A stretch of 64,000 nucleotides of DNA from a candidate division SR1 bacterium. GTDB lineage: Bacteria; Patescibacteriota; Gracilibacteria; Absconditabacterales; Absconditicoccaceae. The stretch lies in the NCBI GenBank assembly GCA_026397475.1, contig JAPLUT010000006.1:186001-250000 (forward strand). The letters are read 5' to 3'. Under the pieces are notes generated by a model that saw only the letters and a program-made list of their open reading frames with translations, was not told the origin of the DNA and did not search any database. Below, piece by piece: positions 30,638 to 40,544 of this stretch. A program made the position numbers and the translations under genes. The stretch's first letter is position 1, and every line of letters begins with the position of its first letter.

Positions 30638-32053
30638 ATGCTTACAAAAATAATAGCAACCATAACAGAAAGTTATGATGAACAAAAATTGATAGATATT
30701 TATCAGGCTTGAGTTAATGTTGTGAGAATTAATTTCACTCATTCCAGTCCCGTATTAGCAAAACCTATTATAGAAAAAATACATAAATTAAATGCAACTC
30801 AAGAAATTAATTTAAGTGTATTGTTGGATACCAAGGGACCAGAGATAAGAACCTGAGTAAGAGATGAAAAGCTGATCGTAAAAAAAAATCAGAAAATAAA
30901 GATTTTTGTAGATGAGTCTAAGGTTGATCTCTCTTGCGATCTTTTTTGTGATTATGCACATATTCTGTCTGATGTGAAAGTAGGACAAGAAATAGTTATC
31001 GACTCCTGACTTCTGATAGCAGTTGTGCAAGAAATATCTGATGACTATTTGCTTGTAATCGCTTGAAGTGATGCAGAAATAGGTTCTAAAAGACATATTA
31101 ATCTGCCTGGAGTGATTTTGAGTTTGCCTGCGCTTATAGATAAAGATAAAGAAGATATCCTTTTTTGAATACACGCAGGAATCTCTTTTGTTGCTGCCTC
31201 CTTTGTAAGGACTGCTGAAAATGTTACTGAGATAAGAAAGTTTCTTGATGATAATTGATGATCGCATATAAAAATAGTTTCTAAAATAGAGAGTCAGGAA
31301 GCAATAGCCAATCTTGAAGGAATAGTTAAACTGTCCGATGGAGTTATGGTCGCGAGATGAGATTTAGGTATAGAATTGCCTATTCATCAATTGCCTACGT
31401 ATCAAAAAGAAATATTGGACATGTGTTTTACCTATGGTAAACCTGTTATAATAGCTACAGAATTATTAAAAAGTATGGTAAATAATCCTTTTCCTACGAG
31501 AGCAGAAGTGAGTGATGTGTATAATTCTGTGATCCAAAGAGCAGATGCAGTTATGCTTTCAGATGAAACAACAATCTGAAAATATCCGATTAAGACTATT
31601 GAGTATATGAAAAAAGTTATTCAAGAAGCAGAAAAAGTTACTAATAATAAACATAAAGATTTCCAAATATTACAAACTGATGAAGCTAGTTTTCTTAAAA
31701 AAGCTATAGCGAGACATGCATTGATGCTTGCTGATGATATCGGTGCTAAAATGGTCGTAGTGTTTTCTTATTCGTGAAATTTGGCTAAGTATATCTCTGC
31801 ATTTAAGCCTAATCAGCCTGTAATCTCCTTTACTACGGATGATAAAGTATATCGTTTCTTGGAACTGAATTATGGAATATTATCTGAAAAAATTGATCAT
31901 TTGTGAAAACATAGTACCGACAATCAAGAGATAGCTATAAATATATTAAAAGCTAAAGGTATGGTTAATGTTTGAGATTTTATTGTCGTTATAGGAGAGA
32001 GAGTACATCACAATATTCATCAACAACAAATCAGGGTTGTTCCTATAGATTAA
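30638..32053 (+). CDS. pyk: Pyruvate kinase, 471 aa
   Basis: This glycolytic enzyme makes ATP and pyruvate from PEP. Its N terminus [11 protein letters not shown] and [10 protein letters not shown] begin the TIM barrel. [12 protein letters not shown], the metal motif [23 protein letters not shown] and the K-containing [12 protein letters not shown] helix follow, then [11 protein letters not shown] and a C-terminal alpha/beta domain. The Gly of EIRTG and ARGD are TGA. Length is normal. It has its own bidirectional terminator. It indicates that the cell keeps part of lower glycolysis. Confidence 0.95.
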
Positions 32054-32079
32054 TTGATATTGTTTGATTTATAAAAAAA

Positions 32080-32106
32080 CTGTTCGCTTAGGTGAACAGT
32101 TTTTTT
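32080..32106. terminator. Bidirectional terminator between pyk and trxA
   Basis: ACTGTTC / GAACAGT stem with T7 on the + strand and T7 on the minus strand, serving both convergent genes. Confidence 0.9.
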
Positions 32107-32121
32107 GTATCATTTCGCATA

Positions 32122-32448
32122 TTATTTTTTAGAATGTTCAGCGATCTTTTCTTGGTAGACAGTAGGAGGATTCGCACCGATAACTTTATCTACAACCTTT
32201 CCTTCTTTAACAAAAAACACTACAGGAATAGAAGATACTTGAAATGTTGCAGCCAAATCGGGAACTTCATCGACATTCACTTTTGCTATTTTGACATGTT
32301 TTTCTGTCTCTGCAAGTTGCTCGATGATCGGTCCAAGCATTCTGCAAGGTTGGCATCGTTCTGCTCGGAAATCAATCACGGAAAGTCCTGGATTATCTAA
32401 AATTTCTTTTTTAAATTGTTCTACATTTTGGATATGAATCACTGACAT
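32122..32448 (-). CDS. trxA: Thioredoxin, 108 aa
   Basis: A small cytoplasmic disulfide reductant. With CGA read as Trp the active site is VIDFWAEWCQPCRMLGP (Cys 32 and 35). Both Trp 28 (32365-32367) and Trp 31 (32356-32358) are CGA. Under the standard code they would be Arg, which is unknown in thioredoxins. The cis-Pro motif SIPVVFFVKEGK is present. The active-site CQPC has Gln where Gly is usual. It is encoded next to thioredoxin reductase on the same strand. Confidence 0.96.
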   Translation of the reverse strand: MSVIHIQNVEQFKKEILDNPGLSVIDFRAERCQPCRMLGPIIEQLAETEKHVKIAKVNVDEVPDLAATFQVSSIPVVFFVKEGKVVDKVIGANPPTVYQEKIAEHSKK

Positions 32449-32493
32449 TTTTTTTGGGTTTAAAAATTAAAAAGTTTTTTATACTGTTCGTAA

Positions 32494-32513
32494 GGAACGG
32501 TCGCGACCGTTCC
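32494..32513. repeat. Perfect 20-bp palindrome between trxA and trxB
   Basis: GGAACGGTCGCGACCGTTCC is a perfect palindrome and far richer in G+C than its surroundings. No T tract follows on either side, so it is not a normal terminator. It may be a protein-binding site or a dispersed repeat. Confidence 0.8.
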
Positions 32514-32527
32514 CTACAACAACACTT

Positions 32528-33463
<936 letters not shown>

Positions 33464-33610
33464 CTACTAAACGATAAAATGATTACATAATAAAGCGACG
33501 TGAATTAGCTTGTACTTATTTGTTCCTTTTTTTCAATACTAGGATTGAAAAATACTTAGCCATATTCTAAAAATTATCTCATAATCAATAGTATATCACT
33601 TTTTTTTGTC

Positions 33611-33638
33611 TTGTATATCATTTAATAATCTCTATATA
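33611..33638 (+). promoter_or_regulatory. Promoter of the response regulator gene
   Basis: TTGTAT, 16 bp, TATATA, then an A-rich leader (AAATAAAAAAATAATAAAAA) to the ATG at 33674. Confidence 0.6.
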
Positions 33639-33673
33639 TCTGCTCCTAAAAATAAAAAAATAATAAAAAAGGT

Positions 33674-34075
33674 ATGGCAAAAAAAAAGATAAAAAAAGTT
33701 CTTATTGTGGATGATTGTCCAAATGACACCTTATTGGTAACCGGACTTTTGGAGCGAAGCTTTCGTTCTAAAATTCATACGGTTAATTCTATTAAAGAAG
33801 CTAAAGTAATGCTTTTATCAGAACGATTTGATATTGTTACTTTGGATGGTAGATTGCCTTGTCTTCTTACGGGAGGATTTGGACATCGTCTTGTCCCTTT
33901 GATTAAAGAAAATCAAAGTACTGATTGTAAGATTATTATGATTTCTGGAGAAAGACAGTATCTTGATGCGGGTATAGAAATAGGTGCTCATGCAGCTATT
34001 AGTAAATATGATATCCAGGAAAGCATTAAGTTAAATCATTTATTTCAGCTTGTCCCTCATGTGTCGATCACTTAA
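33674..34075 (+). CDS. Orphan TGA-free response-regulator receiver domain, 133 aa
   Basis: A stand-alone receiver domain: acidic pair in LIVDDCPND, phospho-acceptor Asp in TLDGRLP, Thr/Ser in IIMISGE and Lys in AISKYD. There is no output domain and no histidine kinase nearby. It may act as a phosphate relay or a protein-interaction module. All eight Gly avoid TGA. Two CGA codons (LLE-CGA-SF, LSE-CGA-FDIV) look like Arg positions. The unit has its own promoter and terminator like the other TGA-free orphans. Confidence 0.85.
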   Translation: MAKKKIKKVLIVDDCPNDTLLVTGLLERSFRSKIHTVNSIKEAKVMLLSERFDIVTLDGRLPCLLTGGFGHRLVPLIKENQSTDCKIIMISGERQYLDAGIEIGAHAAISKYDIQESIKLNHLFQLVPHVSIT

Positions 34076-34100
34076 TTCCTATTAGTAACATTCTCTACGG

Positions 34101-34128
34101 TCTGTGGTATTTCCACAGATTTTTTTTT
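34101..34128 (+). terminator. Terminator of the response regulator gene
   Basis: TCTGTGG / CCACAGA stem, 5-nt loop, followed by at least eight T. Confidence 0.9.
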
Positions 34129-34186
34129 GACAATGAAAATGATTTTCGTATACTCTTAAAAAATATTTACTTTTATCGGCAGCATA

Positions 34187-34630
34187 ATGAAGGTCGTTTA
34201 TCCCAAAAACATCAAAAGAGGATTGTTAGCAGGTATGTCTTTTACTATAGGACCGTTAAATATTTCTATTGTACAGATGTTTATTCTTGCCTTATGAGTT
34301 GCTCTTGCATTAGCTGCTTTTAATGGATTATCGAAATCTTGATCAAAGATACTTGGAGCGTTTGTCGCGATTATCATTATTATAATTTTCATTATTGTGG
34401 CGTTTTTTAATGTTTCAGAACTTTGATTATTGGCGTATCTTGCTAAACTTATCAGAAATGGATTTTTTGATACTAAGAAAAAATTTCAGGTAAACTATGA
34501 GAAAAAAAATCCACTCGATATTGTTATTCAAGAAGCAAAAACTGAGGAAGAAAAACAGATTATTGAGCAAAAAGAAAAGGGTTTTGATCAAAAACATCTG
34601 ACAGATATAGAAAAAAAATGATTAATTTAG
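34187..34630 (+). CDS. Small membrane protein, possibly PrgI/VirB3-like, 147 aa
   Basis: A basic N terminus (MKVVYPKNIKRGLLAG) precedes two closely spaced hydrophobic helices. A basic linker and a long charged helix rich in Glu/Lys follow. This layout recalls PrgI-type subunits of type IV secretion systems, but motif support is weak. TGA Gly present. It ends 18 bp before the VWA gene, so they are probably cotranscribed. Confidence 0.6.
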
Positions 34631-34648
34631 TCTCCCTACACTATCCCC

Positions 34649-35611
34649 ATGTTATTTTCCCTAAGCGGAATACGAATAAGTTTGGCGTTGATTGCACTTT
34701 GTGTCGTTTTTTTCTTTTTCAATAAAAAACCAAGATTTATCCTTCCTATGAAACATATACAACAAAAAAATTGGGTTGTGTATACTGGCATTCTGTCCTT
34801 AATTATCGTCTCCGTCATCCTCCTTCCTCTAAATATTTCTTTTGTGACAAATAAACAAGTGATTGTAGAAAAAAATCTTCCTATTCAAATTATTCTTGAT
34901 GTATCTTTGTCTATGGCAGCGAATGATTTACATCCGAGCAGATTTTTTGCTGCTAAGAAATCTTTGATTTCCCTGGTTCAGCAATTGGATTGATATTATA
35001 TATCATTGATTGCTTTTTCAGGAAAACCTTTTGTTTATGTCCCCTTTTCATCATCATCATCAGCCATTGTTTCAAAATTAACATCTATGAATCTTGGTGA
35101 TTTTCCTCCGGTAAAAGATTTTTTATGAACTGCTATTGGTGATGCTATTCTGTTAGGTGTAGATAATCTTCAACAATTTGCCCATCAAGAAACAAAAAAG
35201 CCATGAATTGTTATTTTGATTACTGATGGTGATTCAAATGTTTGATTTGATCCTATGCAATTACTTCCTTTATATCAAAAAATTCAGGTTCCTATTTTTG
35301 TTTTAGGTGTGGGGCAATCGAATTATCTTATTGGTCGTGATACTTGGAATGATGATATTGTTACAACGATAAATCTTGATCTACTTCAACAACTTGCTGA
35401 TAAAACATGAGGCAAGTTTTATAGGGTGCTTGGCGAAAAATCTTTTGATGATTTTTTTGCTGAGCTTTCAAAAAACATTGTTAGTCATCAACAACAAAAA
35501 ATTAAAAATATATTTTGGAATCTTAATGATTATCTGATCTACATTCTTGTTTTTTCTCTTTTTTGACTTTTGGTTTTTAAACTCTATGTCTTATGTTTTA
35601 AAAAATCTTAA
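34649..35611 (+). CDS. VWA-domain membrane protein (BatA-like), 320 aa
   Basis: Two N-terminal helices and one C-terminal helix bracket a von Willebrand factor A domain. The MIDAS motif is DVSLSMA. VILITDGDSNVG supplies the second metal ligands. The order is that of BatA/BatB-like proteins. The ITDGDSNVGFDP stretch uses TGA for its second Gly. Such proteins assemble metal-dependent complexes at the membrane. It lies between the small two-helix protein and pilin-like membrane proteins. Confidence 0.85.
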
Positions 35612-35747
35612 CATTGAAATTATAGATTGTTGATCGAGAAATTAAAATTTGAAAAATAAAGATATTTAAGTATACTGATTCAGAATATGTGATTTAGGAA
35701 AAAAATAAATTTGTAAATTGTTTTTTTTAGTTTTAAATTACCTGTGA

Positions 35748-36245
35748 ATGAAAAAGCTTATACTGGTTATTCTTGCTCTTTGTTATTCGCTTCCGCTTTT
35801 TAGTTTTGCTCAGTCCGATAATCGATGAAAATATGGTGCTAATCCAATCCAAATATTGGATAATGTCGTTCAAAATGCAAATGATACTCCCTGATATCAG
35901 GTACAACAAACCGCTTTGGATGGAGCAACAGATAAACAGTGAGGATATGCAAGTTCGTATAAAATAGCAAACACATTGGATTGGTTGAGGAATAATATTA
36001 ATCCCTACCTTCAATGGGCCGTGTATATAGGTCTTTCTATTGCTGTTATTCTGCTTATTTATAATGGTTTTCTTATGGTTACCAATGCTGTACATGGTGA
36101 ATGAGAAATGGCTAAAGTAAAAAAAAATATTATCAATATTGTTATAGGCGTTATTATTCTGACTGGATTCTATTTTATTATTAAGTTGGCCGTTTCCCTT
36201 ATTAATTCAATATTCTGATGATCCAGTGGAAGTATAGGATTTTAA
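35748..36245 (+). CDS. Exported two-helix protein, pilin/TrbC-like, 165 aa
   Basis: A signal peptide (MKKLILVILALCYSLPLFSFAQ) and a polar mature N terminus precede two hydrophobic helices (WAVYIGLSIAVILLIYNGFL and IVIGVIILTGFYFIIKL) with a short basic loop. This is the plan of VirB2/TrbC-type T4SS pilins, common in Patescibacteria as multi-copy membrane proteins. Gly as TGA at several places. A related but longer protein follows 57 bp downstream. Confidence 0.7.
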
Positions 36246-36302
36246 TTTAGAATTTGAAATTTAAAAACTAAACAGTTAATTTATAATTTAAAATTTAAAA
36301 GT

Positions 36303-37247
36303 ATGAAGAATATCAAGAAATCATTATTAGTTCTTGCTTTGTTGGTTATCGGTGGGGGATTCACTTATGCGGTTGCCCCATCGTTTAATAATAACTTTGC
36401 GAATTATCTTACTGATGCTACGCCTGATCAATATGGTAGAGTAGAGACGGTTTTCAATATCTGTGTTGATAGAAACATTTCTTTGATGGCAAATGTAAGA
36501 AATATTTTTTATCCAAATCCAAATGCTTTAAGTTGATGATGTGGCGCTGGTTCTCAATGAGGGCAACTTTGGATTTTGGTCAGAGATATCTCATTTATTA
36601 TTCTTTTTCTTTTCTTAGTTATGACGGGAGTGAATTTTATTATGAAAGCCAAAGAAGCCGATGGCCCTAAAAAGGCATTTACCAGTCTTATGTATATTGG
36701 ATATGGTGCGTTTCTTATATTTGGGGTAACGTGGATTCTTTGAACGGTCTTGAATATCGGTGATATCCAGTGAAGTGGACAATTAATAGATAGGGTCCAG
36801 AACTGATTATTCCTTCAAATATTGTCATTCTTTAAAGTTCTTGCTTTCTTCTTTGCTATTATCATGTTGGTGGTATCTGGATTTAAAATGATGGCAGCGA
36901 TGGATAAGTCAGATAAAGTTACTGTAGCTAGAAAATGAGCAATAAATGTGGTGATTGCTTTAGTCCTTATTAAGGTTATTGATTATGTCTTCTATATCGC
37001 TCAGACGCCAGCATTTGGCTCAAAAGCTGGAGATATGATTGTTAATGTGGCTATTACTATGGGCTGGATTCTTGGATCGCTTTTCGTTCTTGCCCTTTTG
37101 TATGCTGGATATCTTCTTATCGCCTCTTCTGGTAAGGAAGATGCTATGAAAAAAGCTAAATCGATTATCGTAAATATATTTATAATTTCTTTGGTCGTAT
37201 TTTTGTTTCTTTTGATTGTATATCAGGTATTTAATGAATTTTGATAG
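36303..37247 (+). CDS. Exported multi-helix membrane protein, pilin/TrbC-like family, 314 aa
   Basis: A signal peptide (MKKIKK-like start then LLVLALLVIGGGFTYA) is followed by about six hydrophobic helices. Two copies of a two-helix module are visible (around FIILFLFLVMTGVNFIMKA and FFAIIMLVVSGFKMMAAMD), each ending in a basic loop like the neighbour at 35748. Codon TGA just before the TAG stop adds a final Gly. Probably part of the same membrane assembly as the upstream genes. Confidence 0.7.
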
Positions 37248-37295
37248 AATCTAGCAAATTTCCTTGATTTTCTTGCCCAAAATACTATAAAATGG

Positions 37296-37323
37296 CCCTA
37301 AGCCCGAATAGGGACTATTTTTT
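37296..37323 (+). terminator. Terminator of the 34187-37247 gene group
   Basis: CCCTA / TAGGG stem followed by T6. Confidence 0.7.
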
Positions 37324-37376
37324 CTACCGAAATGATGGATAAATCTACCTTTGTTCTGTAGAAAAAAACTTGTTTT

Positions 37377-37449
37377 GCTCTCGTAGTTCAGTTGGATAGA
37401 ACGACTCTCTCCTAAGGAGTAAACACAGGTTCGACTCCTGTCGGGGGTA
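37377..37449 (+). tRNA. tRNA-Arg(CCU)
   Basis: Anticodon loop CTCCTAA gives CCU, reading AGG. The acceptor stem contains several G-U pairs. CCA not encoded. Confidence 0.92.
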
Positions 37450-37532
37450 GTACTCAAGGCATTGTCTACACGGTTGTATTACTGTTGACTTTGTTTTGCA
37501 TCATCTTTTATTTTTTTAATAACCTTTTTAAT

Positions 37533-37809
37533 TATGGTAGTAAAGAAAACAACAAAAGAAAAAGAAACTGCGCCAGAATCATTCAAGCTTCATTGAACTG
37601 ATACTGGATCTGTAGAAGTTCAAATTTGACTTTTGACAGAGGAAATTGCAGAATTGCAATGACATCTTGCTCTGCACAAAAAAGATTTTGATGCAAAAAG
37701 ATCATTGCTCAAAAAAGTCGCTAGAAGAAGAGCATTCCTCAAGTACCTTAAATCCAAAAAGTTGTCTACGTACAACGCTATATCTAAATCAGTACAGGTC
37801 AAAGTTTAG
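37533..37809 (+). CDS. rpsO: Ribosomal protein S15 with an apparent +1 frameshift near the start, 91 aa after correction
   Basis: The ATG at 37533 opens MVVKKTTKEK, but the S15 body (ESFKLHGTDTGSVEVQIGLL, LQGHLALHKKDFDAKRSLLK, RRRAFLKYLKSKK) is in the next frame. The shift falls in a run of six A (37558-37563); five A would join the frames. The body frame has a stop 24 bp before the S15 sequence and no ATG, GTG or TTG start. Length after correction is family-normal. Gly of LHG and QIG are TGA. S15 is needed for 30S assembly, so sequencing error, slippage on poly-A, or a real mutation must be separated. Confidence 0.85.
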
Positions 37810-37926
37810 GATTCATGATTTAAGATTCATGATGCATGAACTATTTCGTTATATTGCTAAACAGTTCTTGAATTTTGTGTCTTGTATCTAGAGTCTAATT
37901 TTTATTTTTTAACGTTTTATATTTTA

Positions 37927-39330
37927 ATGGCTAATACAAGTCTAATAGAGCAATTACGCTCTGGTAAAATAGCTATGCCTATTATCAAAGAATGACACAA
38001 AGTAAAAGGAGTTGTTCTTAAAAAAATTGAAAATGGTATCTTAGTTGATTGTGATAATAACGCTTTTACTTGAGTTATCTTATCAAAAGAAGTTAAGGAA
38101 CTTGAAAGATCTGGATATGAATTAGATCCAGGAAGAGAAATCGAACTTGAAATCGTAAATACCAATATCAGACATGAAGATGGACATTATATCGTATCTA
38201 TCACTAAATTACTTCAATACGATATCTGGAAATCTATTATGAAGAAGTTTGAAGCTGATGATGTTATTACAGTTATTCCTACTGAAGCAAATCTTGGAGG
38301 TTTACTTGTAGATATGCATGGAATCAAATGATTCGTACCATTGTCTCAATTAGCTCCTATCCATTATCCAAGAGTAGAAGATGGTGATCAAGAAATCATT
38401 TTTGAAAAACTATTGGATCTTATCGGAAAAGAACTTAAAGTAAGAATCATCAATATCGATGAGGATGAAAAGAGAATCGTATTATCAGAAAGAGAAGCTC
38501 TCAAAGAGGAAAGAGAAAATATTTTGAAAGATCTTGAAGTTGGAAAGATCTACGATGGAGTTGTGAGTGGACTTTCTTCATACGGATTATTCGTGACTAT
38601 CGGATGAACAGTTGAAGGATTGGTACATATCTCAGAAATTACTTATGGACACGTTAACAATATTGAAAAACTTTGAAAAATTGGTGATAAGATAAGTGTT
38701 AAGGTTATTGGATTAGAAAATGGAAAGATTTCTCTTTCTAGTAAGAAATTGAAGGATGATCCACGAACAGCGTTACCAAAGGAATACAAAATTGGTGATT
38801 ATATCGAAGGAGAAGTTATCAGATTTGTTCCTTACTGAGTATTCGTGAGAGTATTCCAAGACATTAATGGATTGGTTCATTTGAGTGAACTTTCACAAAA
38901 ATCTATCCAAAATCCAAATGAAGTTGTAAAACTTGGACAAATTATCAAGACAAAGATTATCTTGCTTGATCCAAAAAATAGAAAAATTTGATTGAGTATG
39001 AAGGGCGTTGGTGAAGACAAAGCAGCTGCAGAAGAAAAATCTTCTCCAAAAGCTCCAACTGCTTCAGCTCCAAAAGCTGTAGAAAAAGCTGTTTCAGAAG
39101 TAAAGACTCCTGTACAGGCTCCAAAGAAATTTGAAGGCAAGGGATTGGCTTGAATAGTTAAGAAACTCTCTGAAGAAAAGCTTGAAGATAAGGCAAAGAG
39201 AATAACTGACAAACTCGACAAAAATCCTGATAAAAAAGATAAGGTAGTAGAAAAAGAGAAAAGAGCTCCCAAAGAAGATAAACCAGCAGCTAAAAAAGCT
39301 GCTACAGAAAAAAAAGCTCCTAAAAAATAA
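37927..39330 (+). CDS. rpsA: Ribosomal protein S1-like, four S1 domains, 467 aa
   Basis: Four S1 OB-fold RNA-binding domains are readable, the third starting GKIYDGVVSGLSSYGLFVTI and the fourth GDYIEGEVIRFVPYGVFVRV. After the third domain comes DDPWTALPKEY, with the S1-typical Trp encoded by CGA (38764-38766). The tail is a long Lys/Ala/Glu-rich extension. In genomes without Shine-Dalgarno sequences S1 may be important for mRNA binding. Many Gly are TGA. Own terminator downstream. Confidence 0.93.
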
Positions 39331-39360
39331 TTATACTGAATATTATTTTTATTCTGAGAG

Positions 39361-39394
39361 AATACCGTGGTCTGCTTGACTACGGTATTTTTTT
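39361..39394 (+). terminator. Terminator of rpsA
   Basis: 12-bp stem AATACCGTGGTC / GACTACGGTATT with one wobble, followed by T7. Confidence 0.92.
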
Positions 39395-39411
39395 AAAACT
39401 AACACAATTGC

Positions 39412-39439
39412 TTGTTTTTCTGTATTATATTCTTAATAT
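39412..39439 (+). promoter_or_regulatory. Promoter of the 39499-40485 gene
   Basis: TTGTTT, 16 bp, TAATAT, then an A-rich leader. Confidence 0.5.
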
Positions 39440-39498
39440 GTCAACTACATGAAAATAAAAATAAGTTAAAATAAAATAAAAAAACAAAACAAAATCAT

Positions 39499-40485
39499 AT
39501 GACAAAACAAGAAAAAATTTTAAATTTGATTCCTTCTAACGTATTAGAAGCTGAATTAAAAAATGCCCGTTTTGTTAAAAATACAGAACGTGGTGGTAAC
39601 CAGATATATGTATTTTCTGGTCACAATTGTCCACAATTGATGCTTCAAGTCGGAATTCTCCGCGAAATGTCATTTAGGGGTGGTGGTGGTGGTACCGGAT
39701 TGGCTATCGATATAGATCGATGGGATGAGTATTCTGGTAAGGCAATGAATGGATTCAAGCAGTTGATTGTTTGGGATCCTGAGAACAAAGAAATTGTGGG
39801 AGGCTATCGCTATGCAAAAATGGAGGTATTCATAAGCCAAAATTTTACGAGTATTGATTCCCCTACAATTGAGTTGTTTGATTGCTCTCAGAACTTTATT
39901 AAAGGTTATGCTCCCTATGCTATCGAGTTGGGAAGGTCTTTCGTTAATCCCAAATACCAGCCCAAAGCTGACTATATGCCGCCTAAAAAAGCGATATTTA
40001 GTTTGGAAAATCTCTTTGATGGTCTTGGTAGTCTTGTAGTTGATCATAAGGAAATCCAATACTTTTTCGGTAAGGTGACTATGTATAAAACATATAATCG
40101 CCAAGCGAGGAATATGATCTTATATTATATGGAAAAACATTTTCCAGATAATCGTGGATTAGTTGTCCCTAAAAAAGAGTTGGTTCCTGTGGGACTAAAA
40201 GATGAGATAGATTTGCTTGAAACCATCTTTGTTGGCAACAGCGAAAAGGAGGACAAAAAAATCCTTATTACCTCTTTGTATGAGATTAAAGAAGGAATGC
40301 CGCCACTTTTTAAAAAATATACCGAAATGTCCCCCAGCATGAAAATGTTTGGGACTGCTATCAATCATCATTGTGGTGAGGTGGAAGAAACAGGTATTAT
40401 GATCCGTATCTCGGATATTGTTGAAGAATATAAAAAACACTATATTCTTAACTATTTGAAGAGCATTGGTCGCAAGTGGTTGTAA
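39499..40485 (+). CDS. Orphan TGA-free GNAT-like acyltransferase (ornithine-lipid/hemolysin-like type), 328 aa
   Basis: The region GLAIDIDRWDEY, LIVWDPENKEIVGGYRY, AIELGRSFVNPKYQP and YFFGKVTMYKTYN matches GNAT-type N-acyltransferases of the kind found in Bacteroidetes, which make amino-acid lipids from acyl donors. There are 27 Gly and none is TGA. Arg is mostly CGT/CGC, unlike neighbouring genes. The single CGA precedes a TGG. A Gly-rich loop (RGGGGGTG) is unusual. It has its own promoter and terminator. Composition and homology-style suggest transfer from a standard-code bacterium. Function in lipid modification is inferred. Confidence 0.8.
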   Translation: MTKQEKILNLIPSNVLEAELKNARFVKNTERGGNQIYVFSGHNCPQLMLQVGILREMSFRGGGGGTGLAIDIDRWDEYSGKAMNGFKQLIVWDPENKEIVGGYRYAKMEVFISQNFTSIDSPTIELFDCSQNFIKGYAPYAIELGRSFVNPKYQPKADYMPPKKAIFSLENLFDGLGSLVVDHKEIQYFFGKVTMYKTYNRQARNMILYYMEKHFPDNRGLVVPKKELVPVGLKDEIDLLETIFVGNSEKEDKKILITSLYEIKEGMPPLFKKYTEMSPSMKMFGTAINHHCGEVEETGIMIRISDIVEEYKKHYILNYLKSIGRKWL

Positions 40486-40508
40486 GAAAGTCATTGTAAA
40501 AAAATAAT

Positions 40509-40536
40509 TCTTCCGGTTTCCCGGAAGATTTTTTTT
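40509..40536 (+). terminator. Terminator of the 39499-40485 gene
   Basis: CTTCCGG / CCGGAAG stem with a TTTC loop and T8. Confidence 0.92.
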
Positions 40537-40544
40537 AATTTACA

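Noticed and set aside
32122-32448. Thioredoxin with an RCQPC active site as a new variant
   Set aside because: The apparent Arg are CGA codons; with CGA as Trp the site is the normal WCxPC type.
37747-38165. Other small open frames around rpsO and rpsA
   Set aside because: They overlap clear ribosomal protein genes in other frames.
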